Below are positions 57,017-64,000 of a stretch of DNA of 64,000 nt, one piece after another. The translations under genes and the position numbers were made by a program. The notes under the pieces are model-generated. The model saw nothing but the letters and a program-made list of their open reading frames with translations. It made no database searches and was not told where the DNA came from. Numbering within the stretch: the first letter of the stretch is position 1; every line of letters begins with the position of its first letter. Source of the stretch: Viridothelium virens (Eukaryota; Ascomycota; Dothideomycetes; Trypetheliales; Trypetheliaceae); the NCBI GenBank assembly GCA_010094025.1, contig ML991774.1, positions 64,821-128,820 of the forward strand, given 5' to 3'.

Positions 57017-57926
57017 GGTAGATTTCCCTTTCACTGTTAAGGCTCATGGATTTCATGATACCCTTTTTTCCGAAATGGCGCCGCTTTGCCATGAAACATC
57101 ATTAATAGATGCGACGTAGAGTTTAATAAGCAAATCAAGTCTAGAATCAATCCTCATATAATATGCCTTTTCTCCGATCAGAATATTACGGTACAACGTA
57201 CATAATCTATTGAATAAAATCTCCGGTATATCCGTCCATGCTAGTCTCGCTATATTTCCTCCTCAAGACCTCGTCTCTGGTCTTCCTCATCAAACTGACA
57301 CATCGTACCCTTCTAAGTCTAGAGGTACTCTCGAGGCTGTTTTCTCTCACCTCTTCTGCTGAGAAGACACGTCTGTGTCCGATAATGCAAGAAATCGGCA
57401 AAAAGGACCTACAGGTCATAGACCTCAAGCTTGTCGACGTAACTCGTGGAGACATGAATGCATTCATCACGGTGAAAATGGGTTCGCTTTTGTGCTCTCG
57501 TAGCATATCCTCTATCGTGTTATCTCTATCACCTACATTCTGCGCTCGATGAACGGATGTGCGGTGTAGCAATAATGCATGTTTTAAGAGATCGTGTTTT
57601 AAGCCTGGACTGGGTTATTTGTTAGAGAAGGGGTAGGGCTGGTAGAGGCAGAGGATTGGAGGAGACAATTCGGAGCGTTGGACTAAACACAGGATTCTAG
57701 GGATACTACTGTTCTGGAGTCATTTACGATGGAAATCCAGGCCGAAGTGCATGTAGACTTGCTCTTTTATGATCGATCCCGCTAGTAAGCTAAGTCTAAG
57801 TAATTTGACGATGCAGATGAGAAGCAAAGTATGTGGCTATCTATCTTACACACCAATGCTGCCTGGCCAGAATAGACTTTCAGGAGGGCCTCAGAGAAAC
57901 GCGAATGCTACGAAACCACAAATGCT
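57017..57926. other. Intergenic stretch between convergent genes
   Basis: About 0.9 kb of 3' flanks. A plus frame at 57238-57552 and its antisense lack motifs. Nothing further is seen. Confidence 0.4.
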
Positions 57927-59195
57927 CTATGGAGAAAGTCTAGCACGGAGCCGACGTACTAAATTCCATCCAGGTTCATTGTCTGTAGCCGCATTTGCCT
58001 TCTTCTCCTCTTCTGCCGCCTCTCTCTTGCTTTGCTTGATCTCCTCCTTCCTCCCCTCCACCTCAGCCTCGTGCATCGGAGAACGATGTCTTACTTTTGG
58101 CTCCATTCTTGGTGGAAGGTCTGGATTCGCCGCGGTATGCCGCGTAATACCCATATGTGTGTGCTGCACGGCCTCCGGCCAGCTTTCGGCGAACTCGGCG
58201 TCCATAACGTTTGACCACGCTACTTTGACACCCTCGGAAGTGTAATAATTAACCTTCTTTGGCAGACTGAGGATACGGCGTCGGCCAAAATGAGGCGGTG
58301 GCCAGCTTCCCTTAATTAGATCCTGATCGTGGAGAATCTGTTTCGGCTCCTGTCCGCTCAAAGCACGACTGATTCTTCGTCTCTCGACCCTGTTCTTCGC
58401 TACCTCGGACACGCTTCCATCTTGTACAGTCTCATCTGCTCTTTTGATGCTGTTTCTCAACTGCCGTAGCCTGAGAATTTGCTTTGCTATATTCTCCTTC
58501 CGTCGTTCTCCTGGGGAGGGCTGATTTGGAAATTTCTGGCCAAGCATGTGTGCAGTCAGATCTTCGATTTTTGCCTCCAGTTCTGCGGGCTCGCCGTTTT
58601 GAGCCCGCTTGGCCAACTCTCTGAGCTCTGACTCAACCTGCCTCTGCTCTTCTGCGGCCTTGGCCTGTTGCTCTTCCCTAACCTGCTCTGCCTTCGCTGC
58701 AGTTTCCCGGCCAATTATCTCCTGTTTGTGGAGTATTGCAGCGAGGTCCGCTATGCTAGCTGCTTTTTGATTCATCAACGCTTTCTTGCGCCTTTTTTTC
58801 TCCAGTGGCATGCCTTCGGCGTCTTTGTCCCATGTAACATCGCGAATTCTACGATACTCTCGGAGTTTACGAAAAGCGTCTAGACCTTGGTTGTTGCGCG
58901 GAAAGGTGACAGAAATAAGGGGGGCCCAGACATCTTTTCGGAGCGTCGCTGGGACGGATTTTTTGCCAAAGTACGCGAGCTGCTTCAAGGCATGGTTGTT
59001 CTGACATTTGCTCGTCAGCACACCCTGCTAGACACAAGAAAGGATTAAAACCGTTACTCTCGTTCGTACCTGCATGGACTGGGTAAGGGAATAGATGACT
59101 TGGTTGGTGAGGAGATTATTGTAGATGAAAATGTGTCGGCCATGACCATCCGCTTTTTTGACCGCAATTGCGGCTTTTGTTGACTTGGTACGCAT
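57927..59195 (-). CDS. MHR1: Mitochondrial ribosomal protein mL67 / recombinase Mhr1
   Basis: Exons 59195-59070 and 59024-57927 (45-bp intron) give 407 residues. The first exon (GHGRHIFIYNNLLTNQVIYSL) joins to GVLTSKCQNNHALKQLAYFGKKSVPATLRKD, the conserved core of the Mhr1/mL67 family; then come WAPLISVTFP and FRKLREYRRIRDVTWD. The middle (about 125-250) is a charged Lys/Glu/Ala-rich helix, and the conserved part resumes with VNYYTSEGVKVAWSNVMDAEFAESWP. In yeast this protein promotes homologous pairing of mitochondrial DNA, and in filamentous fungi it is a subunit of the mitochondrial large ribosomal subunit. Either role places it in the matrix, alongside Mip1. The acceptor may lie three bases earlier, adding one Gln. 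Confidence 0.85.
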
Positions 59196-59646
59196 CGGCG
59201 TGGTGTGGGCTGTGTAGTTATCGTATCATGATGCGTTCCGAGGTCGAAAAAGATGGACAGAGTAAAAGCTCGTTTAGATTATAGGGTAATGAGTACGGAG
59301 TACGGAGTATGGAGTACAGAGGTACGAGGAAATGTTAACCGGACTTTGCGCCGGCCGCGACATCGTAAGAATAAACCAACGCACCAGCAAACCTCCACTC
59401 AAGTCACCCTGTTCACAACCTCAATTGATATCTCGCAAGCCTGCTGTGGTAATACAGGAAACCATGAACATAGGCTTTTGGTACATGTCTCCTTGCCGGG
59501 CGCCCTACCAAGCTCTACTAAGGGAGAGCCTAACTCATCCGGCTAGGTAATGGATACGAATGGTAATTCTACAGTATGGAGTGACCAAGTCGCTCGGCGG
59601 GGAAAACCATGGCTACTACCTTTTGTAAGCCTACTCTACAAGATCA
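59196..59646. promoter_or_regulatory. Divergent promoter of mL67/Mhr1 and Vps38 with tandem TACGGAGTA
   Basis: These 451 bp separate the two start codons. Two overlapping copies of TACGGAGTA at 59294-59302 and 59301-59309 are followed by the variant TATGGAGTA. The repeat may be a binding site or a remnant of dispersed repeat DNA. Confidence 0.4.
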
Positions 59647-61557
59647 ATGTTTGACGTAATTCAACGTATTGACGCTCCTTCCCAGAATCGAAAGCTCAGG
59701 CACCTTCAAGGCATTTCTATTCGGAACATCACCCTACCCCAGAATCACAGTCGACCGCGTAGAAAAACCATTGACGATGACGTTCTACCAAACACGCATC
59801 AATCACCCTCAAAACACATTCTACAACGCGAGACGAAGAAGCTGGAACATTCACGTTCATCCTCGAGTCTGAAGCCAATTCACGAGTCCTCGTTCCATGA
59901 AGAGGAGCTGGGTCGTCCTGAACATTTCATCCAGACACCGTCAAGAGAATCTTTGAAGAGACATCGCAGGAGGAGCAGTGCGCATTGGACAGATGCGGCA
60001 CCGCAAGAGCGGCAGAAGAAGCTTGAGGAGGTCGCCTCGGGCCGACTGGTAGACTCGTTTTTTTCGTTGCATGTCGGCAACCTGGAGGAGCCACTATATG
60101 TGAGCGAAGTCGTTGATAAGGCGATGAATCCAAACTTTCGGCTCTTTGATCTCAGCGGCTGTAATCCAGACATCATCCGGCACCATGAATTGACTGTGAG
60201 GGTTTGGGCAAAGAGTGAGAACATGCAAGGATATCACTTTCTGATTGACTGGACCGTCGAGTTTTCACGTTTACAATACGTCGGCAAGGCAATCGAAACT
60301 TTCGATCGCTCGCTTCCTTCCAATTGTGTGTTATTCCATCTCCTAGACGGCATCTACACCAATTTTACCTCATTTCCACAGGTGGATCTCCCTGTCACCT
60401 TCTTGGCCGGCCCGCAGAAGCCAAACTCACCACGAGCAGCTTCAACAGCTTCCTACGAGACACTCATGCGTCTGTCTAACTTAGATGCTTGCGTTCAAGA
60501 TGCGCTCGTCACTCGAGAGAAGCTTGCATCAGAAATCGATGAAATTCTCCGCAAAAACAAGAAGTCCTTTGCGACCAAAAACCAAGTGGGAGAAACGCAT
60601 GAAAAACTAGAGTCTACAAAGCGTGCCGTCGAGGCCGAGACTCGGCTTATGAATGCTGCTCGGAAAAGGCGTGACAATCTACAAACCAGCATCCAGGCTC
60701 GCAGAGACGCAATACGCGCGGGCAGTGAGGCTGACAAGACCGCATATCTCCAAATGCAGGAAGGTGGTGCGAAGGTGCAAAAGTGCAAGGAGACCTGTTA
60801 TCAGATCAACGAAGGCATCACTGGACAGCGACGACGCATTTGCGAAGATCTGTTGGCAGTCTACCCGATCGAGGCAATTCCAAATCGATCTCTTGCTTTT
60901 ACTATCCGTGGACTCTACTTACCGAATTCCGAAAACCTCGAAGATGCTGATGTAGATGTCATTGCTGCAGCTTTGGGGCACGCTGCTCAAGTCGTTCAAC
61001 TTCTTTCTTTCTATCTCTCTGTGCCTTTGCCGTATCCGGTCTATCCATACGCTTCGAAATCAACAATTTCTGATCCGGTTTCAATCATCAAAGGCAACGA
61101 GAGCCGCGACTTTCCACTTTTTACCAAGGGCGCGGTGCGATATCGGTTTGAATATGGCGTGTTCCTTCTGAACAAGGACATCGAGATTTTGCTCGATCGA
61201 TTCAGTCTCCGCATTATGGATATACGACAGACGCTGCCAAATTTGAAGTACCTCCTCTATGTTGCGACCGCGGGAAAGGGGGAATTGCCGGCTAGAAAAG
61301 CTGGCGGTGTGAGAGGCCTGCTTAGAGGCGGAAGTGGTGGAACTACGCCGAATCTGTCACGCCAGGGGAGTCTAGGCAGTGACGGGTCTGACGAGCATGT
61401 ACAGCTAGGAAAGAGTAAAGGCGTGCTTGTTGATGCAGCAAACGGTAGGGCCGTTGCAAGCAAAGGAATGCAGCGGTCAGCAATTGGATCTCTGAATGGC
61501 TCTCTGCAAAAGAACGCGACTACGCAATCCAGCAAACTGAGAGACGTCTCTCGATAA
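59647..61557 (+). CDS. VPS38: Vps38/UVRAG-type subunit of the class III PI3-kinase complex II
   Basis: A single frame of 636 residues from the ATG at 59647. The N-terminus carries RKLRHLQGISIRN and a basic-Ser stretch. Residues about 130-250 form a C2-like domain (SFFSLHVGNLEEPLYVSEV, then LFDLSGCNPD and LTVRVWAK). A coiled coil spans about 275-390, and the C-terminal part is a BARA-like fold (AIPNRSLAFTIRGLYLP; HAAQVVQLLSFYLSVPLPYP; YGVFLLNKDIEILLDRFSL). Vps38 joins Vps34, Vps15 and Vps30/Atg6 on endosomes to make PI3P. Mvp1, encoded in the same window, binds that lipid. Assignment to Vps38 rather than Atg14 rests on the C2-coiled-coil-BARA order and the lack of an N-terminal Cys cluster. 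A short 5' exon cannot be excluded. Confidence 0.87.
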   Translation: MFDVIQRIDAPSQNRKLRHLQGISIRNITLPQNHSRPRRKTIDDDVLPNTHQSPSKHILQRETKKLEHSRSSSSLKPIHESSFHEEELGRPEHFIQTPSRESLKRHRRRSSAHWTDAAPQERQKKLEEVASGRLVDSFFSLHVGNLEEPLYVSEVVDKAMNPNFRLFDLSGCNPDIIRHHELTVRVWAKSENMQGYHFLIDWTVEFSRLQYVGKAIETFDRSLPSNCVLFHLLDGIYTNFTSFPQVDLPVTFLAGPQKPNSPRAASTASYETLMRLSNLDACVQDALVTREKLASEIDEILRKNKKSFATKNQVGETHEKLESTKRAVEAETRLMNAARKRRDNLQTSIQARRDAIRAGSEADKTAYLQMQEGGAKVQKCKETCYQINEGITGQRRRICEDLLAVYPIEAIPNRSLAFTIRGLYLPNSENLEDADVDVIAAALGHAAQVVQLLSFYLSVPLPYPVYPYASKSTISDPVSIIKGNESRDFPLFTKGAVRYRFEYGVFLLNKDIEILLDRFSLRIMDIRQTLPNLKYLLYVATAGKGELPARKAGGVRGLLRGGSGGTTPNLSRQGSLGSDGSDEHVQLGKSKGVLVDAANGRAVASKGMQRSAIGSLNGSLQKNATTQSSKLRDVSR

Positions 61558-62002
61558 GAGTCTTTGATTTGCCCGCGGTCTTTCTCGCCAGAGGCTGTTA
61601 GGGAAGGCATTCAGAACGTTCAATGCTTCTGAGAGGTACCTGGGGTATCACCTGTTTTTGTTGGGATATCGTTCGTGTGTGTCAAATCGAATGACTAAAA
61701 TGAGTAGCAGGTCATTTGAAGGTCTTTAAATAACATATGCGCAAGACTTGCATCGGATTTGGATTTTAGAAAATTTTCAAATAATCGCATTTTAGCAATG
61801 TCAAAGTGCCACGAGACTCAGCGTCAGTGGTGTACCTTACTAGCCTTTCCAAGCACGGCAAGTCAGGAGAGCAGCGGGTCGGCCCGCACTCCGCAAAGTG
61901 GCTCTTCCACGTCCCAATCGAAATTTCTCAATCCACGCATGCCCCAATTTACTCTGATCTCTGCTTAAGTATCGTCCTCTTTGCTGGCGCGCACTTCTTA
62001 CA
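61558..62002. other. Short intergenic stretch between Vps38 and Phs1
   Basis: 3' flank of Vps38 and promoter of Phs1. No other feature is seen. Confidence 0.4.
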
Positions 62003-62826
62003 ATGGCCGACTCCTCACGTAGTACAGCTCGGCCTCCTCCCCAGACTTCTCTCCTGAAAGCCCGTTATCTCACCTTCTACAACTTCATCTCCGCCGTCCT
62101 CTGGTTCACCGTCCTCGGCCGCACCACGCTGCTCATCCCCCTCGTCGGCTACGCCAACATCCACGGCGGCGTCGGCAACTTCGCAAGATGGACCCAAACC
62201 CTCGCATTGATGGAGATCTTACATAGCGCCACTGGTACGTCATTGTCTTCTCCCCTCCACCACCCACGACCACCATCTCCAGTTCCTTCTCAACCCCACT
62301 GCTCTACCCAAGCATCCAGCCCGCCATCAACCCATCCTAACCACCCACTAACGCTCTCCTCACCAAAACCTCAGGCCTCGTACGCGCCCCCCTCCCCACC
62401 ACCGCCCTCCAAGTCGCCTCCCGCCTCCTCCTCATCCAGCTCATCGTCCCCACCTTCCCGCACACCACCACCGCCTCCCCCGCCTACGCCAGCATGCTGG
62501 TCGCGTGGAGCAGCAGCGAAGTCGTGCGATACAGCTATTTCGCGTGGGCGCTCGGGGCGGGGTCGCCGCGCTTCATTCCGGGACTGCTGGCCTGGCTGCG
62601 CTACAACCTGTTCTTCGTGCTGTATCCGCTGGGCATCGGCAGCGAGTGCTGGTTGGTGTATCGCAGCATTGGGCCTGCGGGAAGGCTGGGCGCGGGCTGG
62701 GGCACGTGGGTCCCTGTGGCGCTGTGGGCGGTGTTGGCGGTGTATGTGCCTGGTTCGTATGTGCTGTATACGCATATGATGACGCAGCGGAGGAAAGTGA
62801 TGAAGGGGAAGGGGAGGGATGAGTAA
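62003..62826 (+). CDS. PHS1: Very-long-chain (3R)-3-hydroxyacyl-CoA dehydratase
   Basis: Exons 62003-62234 and 62375-62826 (140-bp intron) give 227 residues, near the yeast size. The multi-pass ER enzyme carries out the third step of very-long-chain fatty-acid elongation. The join rebuilds LMEILHSATGLVRAPLPTTALQVASR, the family hallmark. Then follow AWSSSEVVRYSYF and YPLGIGSE. In yeast Phs1 the catalytic pair is Tyr149/Glu156; the equivalents here are Tyr161 and Glu168, with the same spacing of seven. A basic tail (KVMKGKGRDE) may act as an ER signal. Very-long-chain acyl-CoAs feed ceramide synthase, whose gene is at 29-30.6 kb. The third codon position is extremely G/C-rich in the second exon. 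Confidence 0.93.
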
Positions 62827-63366
62827 GGGTATCAGTGAGTCAGTGAGTTGGGAGAAGGTGCATCAGCATTGGGTTTGGGGGCCCTGTAATTTGAATGGCG
62901 GCAAGAGTGGGCATAGAGCATATTTTGCGAAAGATAGCATTGGCTGTGGAACTTCTGATAGACTGAGGATCCAGCCGCTACGCCTTAGCGAGCGCTGTTA
63001 CGTTCAATATACCCATTTGTTGGCGCAAGGCTGGTCCAACTTCAGCTCCACGGTTTGAGCTCTTCCATGCGCACATGTGACCACGGCCCTCTGAACCCCC
63101 TTTTCCAAACTCCAGCGCTGGGACATAGATGCCAAAAATCAGATTAATGAGAATAGACGAGGGAAAAAATTGAAAGCAAGTAAAAGGCAAATCTGTGGAC
63201 TTGTCCATCAAACCGAATCATGCACTTAAGATACACTCGTAGCGAGAAGCACACAAATTCGATCTAAAATGGCCTGCATAATGAGGAGATGCGTGCGAAG
63301 GCGTAGGGTATCAGATCGCGGAATCGGCCGCAAGCAGAATGCTGGAAAGGTATCATCCATTGAGCG
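62827..63366. other. Intergenic stretch between convergent Phs1 and Taf14
   Basis: About 0.54 kb of 3' flanks without a further gene. Confidence 0.4.
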
Positions 63367-64000
63367 TCATATTTCGGTCTTTTGAGTCGTGAAGTCCCAG
63401 AGCATCTTGACGAGATTGTCCGGCAGAGTGTAGAGATCGACGTGGAATTCGCCATCTAAGACATGGCAAGTCAGCTGGTTCAGATCAAAGTTTCGTTTGC
63501 AGTGATGGACAGTTCTTTCCCGAAAGTGCTGGGTATGGCCTCTAGCCGGCAGGAGCTTACTTTCGACGTCATTCTTCGTGTACGTCTCCGGCGATTTGTT
63601 GTCATGTACGAGCTGTACAACATGTAGAAGGTCGTCTTCACTTAGCCGCTGCAAGCCATCTGCTAATTTTTCCATGTCCACCTGTGACACGATCTCGTCA
63701 GCAGTGCGTGTCGACAAGAAGATAGTGAGAGCCATACATTTCCCCCTTTCCTGCTGCGCTTCTTTGTCGACTCACTGGCCTTGTTCCTTGCGCCATTCTC
63801 GTCGCCCGTAGGCCCTGTTTCTCTCAAGCGCTCCAGCAACTCCCCCTTCGGATTTCGGAAAGTCTGTCCCGCCATCAGCACGTCTGAAGAGCGTATTTCA
63901 ACACGTAGTCGTTCAAATGAGCCCTTACGAGTGTGTGCTTGGCCTCATAGCGCTCGTTTGTGAAGTTGAGGTCATGTTCGATTGTGTGTTCACCACCTTT
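63367..64000 (-). CDS. TAF14: Taf14-like YEATS/ET-domain protein, partial (5' end beyond the right edge)
   Basis: Visible exons are 64000-63929, 63863-63738, 63681-63561 and 63455-63367. The first encodes the end of the YEATS domain (GGEHTIEHDLNF, then YEAKHTL), which reads acetyl- or crotonyl-lysine on histones. Next comes RNPKGELLERLRETGP with a basic linker (STKKRSRKGGN). The last two exons encode the extra-terminal (ET) domain: VDMEKLADGLQRLSEDDLL, SPETYTKNDVENGEFHVDL and YTLPDNLVKMLWDF. Taf14 is shared by TFIID, TFIIF, SWI/SNF, INO80 and NuA3, and the ET domain binds their subunits. Splicing restores NDVENGEFHVD exactly. About 135 residues of the protein are in the window. Confidence 0.92.

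Overview
The window is nuclear DNA of a filamentous ascomycete (Pezizomycotina). Genes are broken by short introns of about 50-125 bp with GT/AG ends. The gene set includes a palH pH sensor, a fungal P450, a C2H2 plus fungal-specific-domain regulator, a heterotrimeric G-protein beta subunit, and mitochondrial Ctp1, Mip1 and mL67/Mhr1. Genes lie on both strands with no operons. I cannot fix the class or genus. Exon joins given here were worked out by hand from reading frame, splice sites and family motifs.

Layout, left to right: P450, 3' end cut by the window edge (1-1697, -); F-box/RCC1 protein of the Saf1 type (2614-4860, -); a 181-bp fold-back repeat (5062-5242); citrate carrier Ctp1 (5739-6897, -); phosducin-like protein (8061-9140, +); a small two-helix membrane protein (10180-10698, -); adenosine deaminase-like ADAL (11293-13016, -); G-beta (13966-15312, +); a 2.9-kb gap; Slx8-like RING protein (18212-19127, -) divergent from Mip1 (19427-22837, +); a giant Pro/Glu/Val/Lys repeat protein (23153-28705, +); ceramide synthase (29139-30653, -); a secreted orphan (31790-32766, +); Dcn1 (33251-34484, -); Mvp1 sorting nexin (35204-37590, -); PalH (38185-40463, -); a C2H2 regulator (41816-45559, -); a 5.9-kb gap; a SIM-rich RING-like protein (51424-52823, -); Prp19 (53432-55070, -); a secreted SMP-30/lactonohydrolase (55925-57016, +); mL67/Mhr1 (57927-59195, -); Vps38/UVRAG (59647-61557, +); Phs1 dehydratase (62003-62826, +); and Taf14, 5' end cut (63367-64000, -).

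Most genes are conserved housekeeping or signalling genes, but several functional pairs stand out. G-beta and its likely chaperone, the phosducin-like protein, are about 5 kb apart. Slx8-like and Slx5-like proteins, which could form a SUMO-targeted ubiquitin ligase, are both present. A Saf1-type F-box protein lies near an adenosine-deaminase-family enzyme. Ubiquitin/NEDD8 functions recur (Saf1, Slx8, Slx5-like, Dcn1, Prp19). Two genes act on mitochondrial DNA (Mip1, Mhr1), two on very-long-chain lipid and ceramide synthesis (Phs1, Lag1), and three on endosomal membranes or signalling (Mvp1, Vps38, PalH).

The least ordinary item is the roughly 1755-residue protein at 23.2-28.7 kb. It is an almost pure Pro/Glu/Val/Lys repeat that runs from an acidic PVEQ zone through a KVEP polyampholyte zone to a separate, extremely basic KPP exon, and it resembles an elastic PEVK-type chain in composition. 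The fold-back repeat and a recurrent intergenic nonamer (TACGGAGTA) are the clearest non-genic signals. I saw no retroelement, CRISPR array, rRNA or convincing tRNA.
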